A DNA stretch of 63,766 nt from Streptomyces bobili (GTDB taxonomy: Bacteria > Actinomycetota > Actinomycetes > Streptomycetales > Streptomycetaceae): NCBI RefSeq assembly GCF_002154575.1, contig NZ_MUBA01000065.1:1-63766 (forward strand), read 5' to 3'. Shown piece by piece: positions 51,310-60,177 of this stretch. The first letter of the stretch is position 1. Every line of letters begins with the position of its first letter. Both the position numbers and the translations under genes were made by a program. The notes below the pieces were generated by a model, which saw only the letters and a list, made by a program, of their open reading frames with translations, ran no database searches and was not told where the DNA came from.

Positions 51310-52779
51310 TCAGGCGTCGGCGAGGAGCGGGTCGTACGGGGTGTTCGGGCGGCGGCCCGACATGAAGGAGAGGAAGTCGCCCACGAAGGCGCTGCGGCCG
51401 TAGGTGCCGTGGGTGGTGGTGAGGTCGCGTTGGAAGGCGGTGCGGAAGAGCGTCCTGTGCTCGTCCGCGTCGATGGTCCCGCTGCCGTCCTTGTCGGTGG
51501 CGTCGAAGAGCACCTCGGCAACGCGGATGAGCGCGGGACCGGCGAGGGTAGGGACGGCGGCAGCGTACTCGTCGGCGCTGACGCGGCCGTCGCCGTCCGT
51601 GTCGAGGGTGGCCTGGAGTTCGCGCCACCAGGCGGCGAAGGCGTCGTAGAGGCGGGTCTCCTCGGGTTCGTCCAGGTCGAGGCGGGTGGCCAGTTCGCGT
51701 GCCATGGCGGCGAGGTCGGGCCAGTCGAGGTGGCCGTCGCCGGTCTGGTCCAGCACCTGGCGGAAGAAATCCTCCGCCGAGCGCCGGCCCTCTCCCGTGC
51801 CCCGCGAGGTGGCCGGGACCGGGTCGGGAACGGTTCCGTCGCCCAGTGGTGTGAGGAGGCGGAGCAGGGCGGAGGCCCGCTTCATGCGGGCGCGCAGCGC
51901 GGCCACGGTCCGGGCGCGGGGGTCGTCGCTGTCGGGTGAGAGGGAGAGGGCCTCGATGATGGTTTCGGCGTTGATCCAGCCCTCGGGCAGGAATCGGGTG
52001 AGCCCTGCGGCCAGGTAGGCGCCCTGCATGAGGGTCGGGGCGCCAGGCATCTCGGGCAGGCCGGCCCTGCGCCGGTACGGCTCGGGAAGCGATGCGACGG
52101 TGATCGCCCCGAGAAGCGGACCGACGACGGCCCGGCCGGCGGCCCACAGTGTCGGCGCGCCGGCGAGCAGCGCGGGGGCGGGCAGGTGGTCGAAGAGCCG
52201 GTAGAGGATGACGCGGGCTGCCTCGGTGTTCTCCAGCTCGTCCTCGACGACCCTGTCGAAGTACCGCCAGAAGTCGTTCAGGTCTTCGGGGAGTCCTCCG
52301 GCGTCGCCGTCGAGCGCGGCGAGGAACACGCGGTACTCGGCGTACATGCGCTCCATGGTGTCCTGGTCGAGCGGCTGGCCACTCAGCCGGCACATGGTGA
52401 CGGCGCTCTCGAAGAGGGTGGCGACCACCCAGGCCCGGGCCCCGCGGTCCATGGCGTCGTAGGCGCGACCGCGGGAGTCGGAGCCGCTCATGCGGGCGTG
52501 CAGCCGGTTGAGCCGGGCGGCCTCCCGTTCGCGTACCGCCGGATCGGCGTCGAACATGCGCCGCATGCTGAGGAAGGTGTTGCGCAGCCGGCGCCAGGGG
52601 TGGGCGACGAAGGTGGAGTTGTCGACGAGTGCGGCACCGATCTGCGGGTGGGCGGCCTCCAGCACGGTGGCGCGGATCATGGCCAGCGCCCAGCGCGGGT
52701 CGTCGAAGAAGGCGCTGAACTGCGACTCCGTCCCTGACAGAGGTGTTTCGTCGGCCGCTGTGGTGGTTCCAGTCGTCAA
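51310..52779 (-). CDS. MpaB-family (DUF2236) oxygenase fused to EF-hand domain
   Basis: A 489-residue fusion. Residues about 20-320 are an oxygenase-MpaB/DUF2236 domain (WALAMIRATVLEAAHPQIGA; FVAHPWRRLRNTFLSMRRMF; AWVVATLFESAVTM). This family includes the rubber oxygenase Lcp, which cleaves cis-polyisoprene. Residues about 335-489 form a calerythrin-like calcium domain with loops DQTGDGHLDWPD (344-355), DTDGDGRVSADE (393-404) and DKDGSGTIDADE (429-440). The ATG overlaps the stop of the cis-prenyltransferase gene by four bases. Physical coupling suggests the oxygenase acts on that enzyme's polyprenyl product, perhaps under calcium control. That link is inference. Confidence 0.85.
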   Translation of the reverse strand: MTTGTTTAADETPLSGTESQFSAFFDDPRWALAMIRATVLEAAHPQIGAALVDNSTFVAHPWRRLRNTFLSMRRMFDADPAVREREAARLNRLHARMSGSDSRGRAYDAMDRGARAWVVATLFESAVTMCRLSGQPLDQDTMERMYAEYRVFLAALDGDAGGLPEDLNDFWRYFDRVVEDELENTEAARVILYRLFDHLPAPALLAGAPTLWAAGRAVVGPLLGAITVASLPEPYRRRAGLPEMPGAPTLMQGAYLAAGLTRFLPEGWINAETIIEALSLSPDSDDPRARTVAALRARMKRASALLRLLTPLGDGTVPDPVPATSRGTGEGRRSAEDFFRQVLDQTGDGHLDWPDLAAMARELATRLDLDEPEETRLYDAFAAWWRELQATLDTDGDGRVSADEYAAAVPTLAGPALIRVAEVLFDATDKDGSGTIDADEHRTLFRTAFQRDLTTTHGTYGRSAFVGDFLSFMSGRRPNTPYDPLLADA

Positions 52780-53591
52780 GACGGGTCTCCGTTCGTCTGG
52801 GGCGGCACGCCGCCGAAGCGGCGGTCACGGCGCCGGTAGGTGTGCAGGCAGGCGTGGAAGTCCGGGGCCCGGAAATCCGGCCAGAGTGCCTCGGGGAAGA
52901 CCCACTCGGCGTAGGCGACCTGCCAGAGCATGAAGTTCGAGATGCGCTGCTCGCCGGAGGTGCGGATGACGAGGTCCACGTCGGGGGTGTCGGGGAACGG
53001 CAGATGGTCCGCGAAGAGCCGCTCGGTCACCTCCTCGGCGGGTGTCCCGCTTCGGATCAGCGACCTGGCGGCCTCCACGATGTCCCGGCGTCCGCCGTGG
53101 TCGAAGGCGACGGTCAGCGTCATCGCCCGGCTGTCGGCGGTCAGCGTCGCCAGATCCGCGAAATCCTGAGCCAGTCCACGTGGGATGCGCGGGTCCGCGG
53201 CCCCGAGGAAGCGGCAGCGGATGCCGCGGGCGAGCAGCAGCGGCGCGTGCTTGCGCACAACCCGGCGGACCAGGCGCATCAGGTAGTCGACCTCGGAACC
53301 TGGACGGTTCCAGTTCTCGGTGGAGAAGGCGTACAGGCTGAGCCACTCGACGCCGGCCGACCTCGCGGCCTCGATGATGTCGATGACGGTGGTCTCCGCA
53401 GCCCGATGGCCCGCCGTCCGGGGAAGCGAACGCCGCTGAGCCCAACGGCCGTTGCCGTCCATCACGCAGGCCACATGCCGCGGCACCGCACGCACCGGCC
53501 CGTCGACCCGCCGCTGCTCGTCGCTGTCCTGTCGCCCACCCGGCCGGTCCCCCGTCGCCGCGCGTACGCGCTGGACACCCTGCTCCCTCAC
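52776..53591 (-). CDS. cis-Prenyltransferase (isoprenyl transferase, UppS-like)
   Basis: A 271-residue cis-prenyltransferase. The N-terminal 35 residues are extra and polar. The core has catalytic Asp45 in HVACVMDGNGRWAQ, LYAFSTENWNRPGSEVDYLM, AFDHGGRRDIVEAARSL and the C-terminal VDLVIRTSGEQRISNFMLWQ. It condenses isopentenyl diphosphate into cis-polyprenyl diphosphates. Because it is coupled to an MpaB-type oxygenase, it may serve a specialised pathway rather than cell-wall synthesis; the housekeeping enzyme would be elsewhere. The next in-frame Met (Met44) lies inside the catalytic motif, so an upstream start is required. Confidence 0.88.
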   Translation of the reverse strand: MREQGVQRVRAATGDRPGGRQDSDEQRRVDGPVRAVPRHVACVMDGNGRWAQRRSLPRTAGHRAAETTVIDIIEAARSAGVEWLSLYAFSTENWNRPGSEVDYLMRLVRRVVRKHAPLLLARGIRCRFLGAADPRIPRGLAQDFADLATLTADSRAMTLTVAFDHGGRRDIVEAARSLIRSGTPAEEVTERLFADHLPFPDTPDVDLVIRTSGEQRISNFMLWQVAYAEWVFPEALWPDFRAPDFHACLHTYRRRDRRFGGVPPQTNGDPS

Positions 53592-54213
53592 ACCCAGCCC
53601 CGTCTCACCTCAGCGGCACGGTCGCCCTACCGTGCTCGGTCACGCCCACCCCGTAGCGCCCATGCGCATGCCCCACCGGAGCGTCCCTGTCCAGGAGTCT
53701 GGCGGAACGGAAGGGTCCTGACCGGCCGAACGGGGGCCCGTCACCCGTGGCTCAGCCGTACGATTTCCTTCGGCATCGGCAGCCTTCTCCATGAACTGGC
53801 GTGACTTGTCCCCCGGCCTCGGCGTACCGCGACCTGTCGGGTGGTGCAACCGTCGGGGGTGTTCCCGGCGCCGTCGTATGCCGGATCGCGGTCCGGGGTA
53901 CGCAGCGTGGTGAACGCGTCCGTCGTGGAGCCCACGCGCAGACCGCCCGTCAGGCGGCCGGCGACGCGCGGATCGGAGCGCGACCGCGTCCCGCGGGCAG
54001 GGCGGCCTTCGAGGCGTCCCGGCCCGTGCCGGAAGACTCCGCGCGCCTCCGACCGGACGGCGCAGAAGATCCGCCGCAAGGAGCGGGGCTGTGGATACGC
54101 CGCAAGGATCAGGGTTGTGGATACGTCGCGAGGAGACCCCGGAAAGCTACCTCGCCGGGCTTCACCTGCGTGCCTCGTGATCTGGATCAAAAGAACTCAC
54201 CCGGCCCGCGGGC
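53592..54213. other. Intergenic stretch, no gene seen
   Basis: About 620 bases without a recognisable gene on either strand. A local direct repeat (GGCTGTGGATACGCCGCAAG and GGTTGTGGATACGTCGCGAG, near 54087-54135) stands out. It must contain the promoter for the cis-prenyltransferase operon. Confidence 0.45.
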
Positions 54214-54660
54214 TCAGGTGAGGGCGGTCGCCAGGCAGGCGAAGGCGGCGATGATGACGGCGACGCGGGCGTAGTGCCAGCGGTCCCAGCGCCTCGTCTG
54301 CTCCTTCCAGTCGGCCGGCCGGCTGCCGTCGGTCCACGTCTTGACCCGGTTGTTGATCGGGACGAGTACCAGGATCGACATGAGCACGCTGACGATCAGC
54401 AGCGCGGCGGCGGTCACGACGAGGCCGGTGCCACCGTCGTCCTGTCCGGCGACGGCCCAGACTCCGACGAGCACGAGCGAGCCGATGTACCAGAACGGCA
54501 TCACTGCGCCGCCCAGCCGGGCCCCGTGGACGCGGCCGCGCAGGCCGTTGTCGCCGGGGAGTGCGTTGAGGATCGGGTTGCTGAAGAAGGGGACGGAGAA
54601 CTCCACCCCCACCAGCACGCCGACGACCACGATGGTGACGACCTCGAGTGCGTTGAGCAT
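54214..54660 (-). CDS. DUF1772 (anthrone oxygenase-like) membrane protein
   Basis: A 148-residue four-helix membrane protein. Helices are VVTIVVVGVLVGVEFSVPFF, AVMPFWYIGSLVLVGVWAVA, GLVVTAAALLIVSVLMSILV and ARVAVIIAAFACLATALT. The family motif INNRVKTWT follows the third helix. DUF1772 proteins include small anthrone-oxygenase-like enzymes. GGAGGGG lies about 6 bases before the ATG. It diverges from a TetR gene, with a pair of matched operators between, and is probably repressed by it. Confidence 0.85.
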   Translation of the reverse strand: MLNALEVVTIVVVGVLVGVEFSVPFFSNPILNALPGDNGLRGRVHGARLGGAVMPFWYIGSLVLVGVWAVAGQDDGGTGLVVTAAALLIVSVLMSILVLVPINNRVKTWTDGSRPADWKEQTRRWDRWHYARVAVIIAAFACLATALT

Positions 54661-54678
54661 GATGACCCCTCCTGGGAT

Positions 54679-54742
54679 CTAGCACCGCTAGATGATGACG
54701 CGACGCTAGCACTGCTGTCGCTCGATTGTCTAGCGGTGCTAG
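54679..54742. promoter_or_regulatory. Paired TetR operators
   Basis: CTAGCACCGCTAG (54679-54691) and its exact reverse complement CTAGCGGTGCTAG (54730-54742) lie in the divergent region. Each is itself a CTAGC-N3-GCTAG palindrome, and a related half site GCTAGCACTGCTG is between. They overlap TAGGAT, the -10-like element of the TetR gene. Confidence 0.7.
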
Positions 54743-54751
54743 GATCAAACC

Positions 54752-55330
54752 ATGTCGGTACAGGAACGCAAGCAGCGCGAACGGGCCAGTCGCGAGCGCC
54801 TCATCGTGGCCACGGCCCGCGAACTCGCCGAGCAGCAGGGCTGGGACGCGGTCACCACCCGGCGGCTCGCCGAACGCATCGAATACAGCCAGCCCGTCCT
54901 CTACAGCCACTTCCGCGGCAAGCGCGAGATCATCGGCGCCGTCGCTCTGCAGGGTGCTACCGAGATGGCCGTGGCGATGCGGGCCGCGACCGCAGCCGCC
55001 GACGGCCCCCGCGCCCGGGTCACCGCGCTGGCCCGTGCCTACCTCGCCTTCGCCGAACGCCATCCGGCGGTCTACGACGCCCTGTTCCAACTCGACGGCG
55101 GCCTGGCGTACGCGCGGGAGGACACCCCCGAACCGTTGAAGGACGCCTTCGCCGCACTGCTGGAGTGCCTCAGCGAGGTCGCCGGGGACGGCGTGCGCCC
55201 GGAGCTGTTCACCGAGACGTTCTGGGCCTCCCTGCACGGACTGGCCACCCTGACCCGAGCGGGACGGCTCCCCCCGGAGGACACCGCGCGCAGGACGGAA
55301 CTGCTGGTGAACCGGCTCGCCATGCTCTGA
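54752..55330 (+). CDS. TetR-family repressor (regulates DUF1772 gene)
   Basis: A 192-residue TetR-type regulator. HTH: ERLIVATARELAEQQGWDAV and TTRRLAERIEYSQPVLYSHF with RGKREIIGAVAL. The C-terminal ligand domain has ALARAYLAFAERHPAVYDAL and TFWASLHGLATLTRAGRLPP, a WHG-like subfamily. TAGGAT ends six bases before the ATG at 54752, so the transcript is probably leaderless. It is divergent from the DUF1772 membrane protein with two operators between, giving a simple repressor-target pair. Confidence 0.9.
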   Translation: MSVQERKQRERASRERLIVATARELAEQQGWDAVTTRRLAERIEYSQPVLYSHFRGKREIIGAVALQGATEMAVAMRAATAAADGPRARVTALARAYLAFAERHPAVYDALFQLDGGLAYAREDTPEPLKDAFAALLECLSEVAGDGVRPELFTETFWASLHGLATLTRAGRLPPEDTARRTELLVNRLAML

Positions 55331-55506
55331 CGCACCGTCCCGGACAGCACACGGCCGGAGCCCTCAAGCCCCGCTGCCTGCCTGCGGCATCGCTTCCGGT
55401 CACTCGCGCCCCACCCTGCGCAGCCGCAGATCGCCGGCCCCGTACCTCAGACGGAGTACCCGGCCCGGAAGCTGCGATGCTCCTTGATCGCAACTCGATA
55501 CGCGCC

Positions 55507-56166
55507 CTAGCTCGGGCGGATCGCAGCCTCGATGTGGGCGAGTTGGGCGGCGAGGATCTCTTCGAACGCGGCGCGGCGATCCGTCCCGAGGGGACGGACG
55601 TCGCGGGCGAAGTGGGCCAGGGCCGGGAAGCGTTCGGGGTCGGCGCCCAGAACCGCCACGCGAAACAGCTCCATGCCCTGCTCGTGCTCTTCCGGGGTGA
55701 CCGTGCTGACCCCGGCCTCGGAGGCGATCAGCGCCGCGATGAGGACCGCGATCCGGTGGTAGCTCGCCGGGATCTCCTCGTCGGGCAGTCCCGATGCGCG
55801 CAGCGCCTGCAGCACCTCTTCCATGACCAGCCGGGAGCCGGTTCCGCTCGATGCGTAACGTCCCCAGACCGCGGCCAGTTGGGGCTGCTGCCCGAAGGCT
55901 TCTCTCGCGCGCAGGGCCAGGGACGTGATGCGCTGCTTCCAGTCGCCCTCGGGGCGGTAGCCGTCCATCGCGGCCAGGAGAATCCGGTCGGCGACCGCGC
56001 GCAGCAGTTCGGTCTTGCTGCGGAAGTGCCGGTAGAGGCTGGAGGAATCGGTCCCGAGGGCCGCAGCCAGCTTGCGCACGCTGAACGAATCCGCGTCGCT
56101 CGTGCGCAGCAGCTCCGCCGCCGCATCCAGGATCTCTTCGGTCGACCAACGCCTTCGGCCTGCCAT
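55507..56166 (-). CDS. TetR-family repressor (regulates serine hydrolase gene)
   Basis: A 219-residue TetR-type regulator. HTH: WSTEEILDAAAELLRTSDAD, FSVRKLAAALGTDSSSLYRH and FRSKTELLRAVADRIL. The C-terminal domain has LAAVWGRYASSGTGSRLVME and LIASEAGVSTVTPEEHEQGM. I choose the ATG at 56166, preceded by GAGAGGAG, because the upstream extension is unrelated. It diverges from the class C serine hydrolase gene, with a perfect 17-base palindrome between them. Confidence 0.9.
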   Translation of the reverse strand: MAGRRRWSTEEILDAAAELLRTSDADSFSVRKLAAALGTDSSSLYRHFRSKTELLRAVADRILLAAMDGYRPEGDWKQRITSLALRAREAFGQQPQLAAVWGRYASSGTGSRLVMEEVLQALRASGLPDEEIPASYHRIAVLIAALIASEAGVSTVTPEEHEQGMELFRVAVLGADPERFPALAHFARDVRPLGTDRRAAFEEILAAQLAHIEAAIRPS

Positions 56167-56210
56167 CTTGCTCCTCTCGCCGGACCTCATCCTACCTATG
56201 CACTTGGTGT

Positions 56211-56231
56211 TGCACGCACTGCGTGCATAAT
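56211..56231. promoter_or_regulatory. TetR operator overlapping -10 of the serine hydrolase promoter
   Basis: TGCACGCACTGCGTGCA (56211-56227) is a perfect palindrome with 8-base arms and overlaps CATAAT (56226-56231), a good -10 element. It fits repression by the divergent TetR protein. Confidence 0.6.
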
Positions 56232-56337
56232 GAGGACATGAGCGTGCCGGACGGACCGGCACGCCACTCGTGCCCCGTTGCCCGGGTCAGGCGGCTGCTG
56301 CGCAGCTCACCCCGGGGAACACGGAAGGACGCATGAC

Positions 56338-57456
56338 GTGAAGAACCCACTGGATTCCGCGGCGCTGAACGCCGCCATCGAGAACGTCCACCGCGCCGGG
56401 ATGCCGGGCCTGTTCGCCGAGGTGCGCGACGACGACGAGGTCTGGCGCGGTGCCGCCGGGGTCGCCGATGTCGCCACCGGCCGCCCCGTCACTGCTGACA
56501 TGCGACACCGCGTCGGCAGCATCACCAAGACCTTCACCGCCGCAGCGGTCCTGCAACAGGTCGAGAGCGGTCGGATCGGTCTCGACACATCGATCGGCCG
56601 GTACCTTCCGAAGCTGGTCCCTGGAGAGCGAGGTGATGCGATCACGGTCCGGATGCTGATCAACCACACCAGCGGCCTCGCCGAGTACCTCCCGTACGCC
56701 TACCCCTCGCTCAAGGCGTTCCCCGCCCTCGCGGACACCGGACCCCAGAGCCTGGACGACCACCGGCTCACACGGTTCGACCCCGCCGAACTGATCGAGA
56801 TGGGGGTCACCGCACCTGCCGTCGGCACTCCGGGCGGCACTCCGGGCGTGTACTCCAACACCAACTACCTCCTCCTCGTCCAACTCCTGCAAGAGGTGAC
56901 CGGCGATACGGCCGAGCGGTACATCACCCGCAACGTCATCGAGCGCGCCGGGCTCCAGCACACCGAACTCCCCGCCGGACCGCACGTCGACGGGCCGCAC
57001 TCGCAGCTCTACGAGGCGTGGTTCGGCATGATCGACCCGCCGCGCGACTACAGCGTCTACGACATGTCATGGGTGGGGCCGTCGGCCTCGCTGATATCAA
57101 CCGTCGCGGACCTCAACCGCTTCTACCACCTGCTGCTGGCCGGGGAGATCATCAGCCCGTCGTCGCTGGAGCAGATGCAACGCACCGTCCCGATCGTCTC
57201 CCAAGAGGGGCAGACGATCGACTACGGCCTCGGCCTGCACCCGCTGCGGGTTCCCGGGCAGGGCACCTTCTGGGGCCATGGCGGCACGGTCTGGGGTGGT
57301 GGAGCGCTGGCCATGACCCGCGCCGACGGCAAGCGGCAGCTGGCCGTCGCGGTGAACCTGCAGCGATGGAACAGACTCGACTCCTCCGGCAGGCCGCAGC
57401 CCCATCCCATCGACGACGCGCTTGCGGCTCTGTACCGCGTAGCCATGCACGACTGA
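56338..57456 (+). CDS. Class C beta-lactamase-like serine hydrolase
   Basis: A 372-residue serine hydrolase. The catalytic SxxK is Ser61-Lys64 (VGSITKTFTAAAVLQQ), the YxN motif is Tyr172-Asn174 (PGVYSNTNYLLLVQ) and the third motif is HGGTVWGG near the C-terminus. The lid region includes MLINHTSGLAEYLPY. No signal peptide is seen, so it is probably an intracellular esterase or peptidase rather than a resistance enzyme. The GTG at 56338 has GGAAGGA upstream at normal spacing. Control by the divergent TetR protein is likely. Confidence 0.88.
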   Translation: MKNPLDSAALNAAIENVHRAGMPGLFAEVRDDDEVWRGAAGVADVATGRPVTADMRHRVGSITKTFTAAAVLQQVESGRIGLDTSIGRYLPKLVPGERGDAITVRMLINHTSGLAEYLPYAYPSLKAFPALADTGPQSLDDHRLTRFDPAELIEMGVTAPAVGTPGGTPGVYSNTNYLLLVQLLQEVTGDTAERYITRNVIERAGLQHTELPAGPHVDGPHSQLYEAWFGMIDPPRDYSVYDMSWVGPSASLISTVADLNRFYHLLLAGEIISPSSLEQMQRTVPIVSQEGQTIDYGLGLHPLRVPGQGTFWGHGGTVWGGGALAMTRADGKRQLAVAVNLQRWNRLDSSGRPQPHPIDDALAALYRVAMHD

Positions 57457-57582
57457 CTGAGCCGGGGAGCACCCGGGCCCGACTGATGGGCGAGCACCGA
57501 TACCGGGGGAACGCGATGCGCGTGTGCAACTCCCCGCTCGTACGGAGGCAGACTTCACAAGCCGGCTATTGTGCCTGCCGGT

Positions 57583-58134
57583 TCAGAAGCGGGAGCGGAA
57601 CTCTCGGTCGATGATCGCGTGCACGACGGAGTCCCTCCACTTCCCCGCCTTCAGCACGTGCTCACGAATCGTGCCTTCCTCCACCATGCCAACGGCGCTC
57701 ATGGTCTTGGCGGATGCTTCGTTGAGGGGGGAACGGGCACCCCAAATGCGGTGCAGCCGTAGGTCGTTGAAGCCGAAATCAAGGAGCAGCCGCACCGTCT
57801 CTACGCCGCAGCCCCGCCCCCATACGTCCGGGTGCAGCGCGAAGCCCAGGGTGGCTCCGCGCTCCTGGTGAGGATCGAGGGCCAGGCGGCCGGATCCGAT
57901 CAGCTCGGCCCTTTCTGTCTCGACAATGGCAAGCGCATACTCCGTACGAGGCGTTGCCGTGGCCGCCGTGACGGACCGAGCTACGACCTGTTCCACCTGT
58001 TCGCGGTTTCGCGGTTCGAACGAGAGGTGCTCGGTGGCTACGGGGCTGCCGTAGATGGCGAGCAGCGCCTCCACGTCCGCGATGGCGAGTTCTCGCAGGC
58101 CGAGACGTGCGCTGGAACGCGTGACGGGGTGCAT
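57583..58134 (-). CDS. GNAT-family N-acetyltransferase
   Basis: A 183-residue RimJ/RimL-like acetyltransferase. It has LRELAIADVEALLAIYGSPV, ALAIVETERAELIGSGRLAL, the acetyl-CoA loop HPDVWGRGCGVETVRLLLDF, GARSPLNEASAKTMSAVGMV and a C-terminal VVHAIIDREF. The ATG at 58134 opens directly with the first fold elements; the longer reading is low-complexity. The substrate may be a protein N-terminus or small amine. No operon partner. Confidence 0.87.
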   Translation of the reverse strand: MHPVTRSSARLGLRELAIADVEALLAIYGSPVATEHLSFEPRNREQVEQVVARSVTAATATPRTEYALAIVETERAELIGSGRLALDPHQERGATLGFALHPDVWGRGCGVETVRLLLDFGFNDLRLHRIWGARSPLNEASAKTMSAVGMVEEGTIREHVLKAGKWRDSVVHAIIDREFRSRF

Positions 58135-58404
58135 GCGTCGGACTGTACCCGCGTGGCGATGCGGGTCGGCTGGTCGGGAACGCTTCGATCTCCGCGCGGA
58201 GTTCGCGCGTGGCAGCCGCTGAGCCGCTGAGGCAGGCAGAGGCAAGCGCCGCAGCATGGGCGAGCGCGACTTCATCGCGCTGGTCGACGGCGTCCACCGG
58301 CGACGCAATCTTCGGCCTCGACGACACGATCATCACCGTGCGCAGCCCGATCCGACGGTCCTGGACGCCTCACCGATGGGACGAACGCACCCGAACTGCC
58401 GCCC

Positions 58405-58872
58405 ATGACCACACACCGGTCCACTCCAACCCGATCCAACGACATGTTCGGCGCGGTCAGCAGGCCGCGTACCAACCAGCCCGGCCCTCGCTGGATGACC
58501 TCCTTCAGCCAGAAGGTGGCCACCGCCTACTTCGACACACTCCTCGTCGACAAGAACCCCGACGCGGTCAGGTACCTGACGCCGGAGTACTACCAGCACA
58601 ACCCGGCCATCCCCAACGGCTCGGCCGGCCTGCGCGAGCAGTTCACCAACTTCTTCCAGCAGTTCCCGAATCTGATCGTGGAACGCAAGCGCGTCATCGC
58701 CCAAGGCGACCTCGTGGCGATCCACGCTCACTACCGCCTCAACCCCGAGGACCGCGGCCAAGCCGTCGTGGACATCTGCCGGGTCGGCAAGCACGGCAAG
58801 ATCCTCGAACACTGGGACTCCGTCCAGGACGTGCCGTCGACCCCTCCCCTCAACGACAACACCCTGTTCTGA
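58405..58872 (+). CDS. SnoaL-like NTF2-fold protein
   Basis: A protein of up to 155 residues. The fold is clear from about residue 33: FSQKVATAYFDTLLVDKNPD, YLTPEYYQHNPAIPNGSAGL, FTNFFQQFPNLIVERKRVIA and VVDICRVGKHGKILEHWDSV. The N-terminal 30 residues are extra and polar, so an internal start (MTSFSQKV, ATG 58495) is possible. Family members are cyclases or binding proteins; several SnoaL-like genes occur in this window. It lies near the MmyB-type XRE regulator at 59032. Confidence 0.8.
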   Translation: MTTHRSTPTRSNDMFGAVSRPRTNQPGPRWMTSFSQKVATAYFDTLLVDKNPDAVRYLTPEYYQHNPAIPNGSAGLREQFTNFFQQFPNLIVERKRVIAQGDLVAIHAHYRLNPEDRGQAVVDICRVGKHGKILEHWDSVQDVPSTPPLNDNTLF

Positions 58873-59031
58873 GCCCACCCGCCAGGAACAATCTGTACGG
58901 CGAGCAGTTGACTGGACCTTCCCGGTATCGGCGCTATCGGGTACGGCGGCGATACAGCTCGGGGCCGCAGACGCGAGCACCCAATTGATGGCGCTGGACA
59001 CCGAGTGAAGGGCCCTCGCACGCGAGGCTCT

Positions 59032-59871
59032 TCACGGGGTGAGCTGTTGTTGTCCTATGACCGAGAGCAGTTCGAGTTTGCTGTGGCTCTCCGTGCCGGG
59101 GCGAGTGGTCAGGACCACCAGGGTCTGGGCGCGGTTCTCGGTGTACAGGAGCTGGGCGTCGACGTCGATGCGGCCGAGTTCCGGATGGAGAAGGGTCTTG
59201 CAGTCGTCGTAGAGTTGCGCGACCTCCTGCAGTTCCCACATGCGGACGAACTCGGGGCTGTGTTCCTGGAGTTCGGCGAGGATCCGGGCGGCTCGGGGAG
59301 TGTCGCTGCCGGCTGTGAGCGCGGCCCGCAGGCGCGCCGCATGGGCACGGCCGTGGTGTTCGTGAACCTCATCGGGATACACCAGCCGCTCGGCGGGATC
59401 CATGAACCAACGGTAGTAACCGCTACTGGCCAGACCTGTATGGCGGGCCTGGTCGCCGAGCAGCGCGACGGCCAGCGGGTTCATCGCGAGGGTGTCGAGC
59501 AGGTCGGTCTGCACCAGGGCCGGTGAGTCGTCCAGGCGGTCCAGGACCCGCATCAGCGTCGGGCTGACATGCTCGGAGCGGTGGAAGCGGGCCGGGGCGT
59601 TGTGGCCGATGAGGACGAAGAGGTGGTCGCGTTCGTCCAGGGTCAGCCGCAGTGCCCGTGCCAGAGCCGTGGTGATCTGTACGGAGGGCTGCGGAGCACG
59701 CTGCTGTTCCAGCCGGGCGTAGTAGTCGGTGGACATGCCGGCGAGCTGCGCGACCTCCTCGCGGCGCAGCCCCTGCGTACGCCTGCGCGGCCCCTCGACC
59801 AGCCCGACATCGCGGGGGCGCAGCGTCTCACGCCGGCGACGCAAGAATTCCGCCAGTTCCCTCTTGTCCAT
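59032..59871 (-). CDS. XRE-family regulator with MmyB-like ligand domain
   Basis: A 279-residue regulator. HTH: DKRELAEFLRRRRETLRPRD, RRRTQGLRREEVAQLAGMST and YYARLEQQRAPQPSVQITTA. The MmyB-type domain has DLLDTLAMNPLAVALLGDQA, YYRWFMDPAERLVYPDEVHE and TRPGTESHSKLELLSVIGQQ. I choose the ATG at 59871 (an ATG nine bases earlier is possible); the longer reading crosses a heptamer repeat. Such regulators usually control a neighbouring SDR gene, here 60178-60927, upstream on the same strand. Confidence 0.88.
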   Translation of the reverse strand: MDKRELAEFLRRRRETLRPRDVGLVEGPRRRTQGLRREEVAQLAGMSTDYYARLEQQRAPQPSVQITTALARALRLTLDERDHLFVLIGHNAPARFHRSEHVSPTLMRVLDRLDDSPALVQTDLLDTLAMNPLAVALLGDQARHTGLASSGYYRWFMDPAERLVYPDEVHEHHGRAHAARLRAALTAGSDTPRAARILAELQEHSPEFVRMWELQEVAQLYDDCKTLLHPELGRIDVDAQLLYTENRAQTLVVLTTRPGTESHSKLELLSVIGQQQLTP

Positions 59872-60053
59872 GTGCCCCATCCTCGTCCCATCCCGGCCGT
59901 CTAACCAGAGACCGCCGATCCATGGCTGAGCGGTCCTCTGCCGACCGCGCGAAGCCGCCCGCACGGTCGACGGCGTTCGCAGGTGGGCGGCGCGATCGAG
60001 GGTCGCGTGAGGTGCGGGATCCCCTGGGACATGCGACGGGCGCTCGCACGCCC

Positions 60054-60101
60054 GTCGACACTCGACACTCGACACTCGACACTCGACACTCGACACTCGA
60101 C
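60054..60101. repeat. Tandem 7-base repeat (ACTCGAC)n
   Basis: Six perfect ACTCGAC units plus a partial unit (GTCGAC) run head to tail between the SDR gene and the XRE regulator. The unit length breaks any reading frame, so it is non-coding. It could be a slippage-prone spacer or a multi-site binding region in front of the XRE gene. Confidence 0.85.
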
Positions 60102-60177
60102 GGAACTGTTCGCCTCACGTCGGACGACCGGGGCGGAAACTGAAGGCGCTTTCCGAACGTCGGTCGTCACGGCTCGG

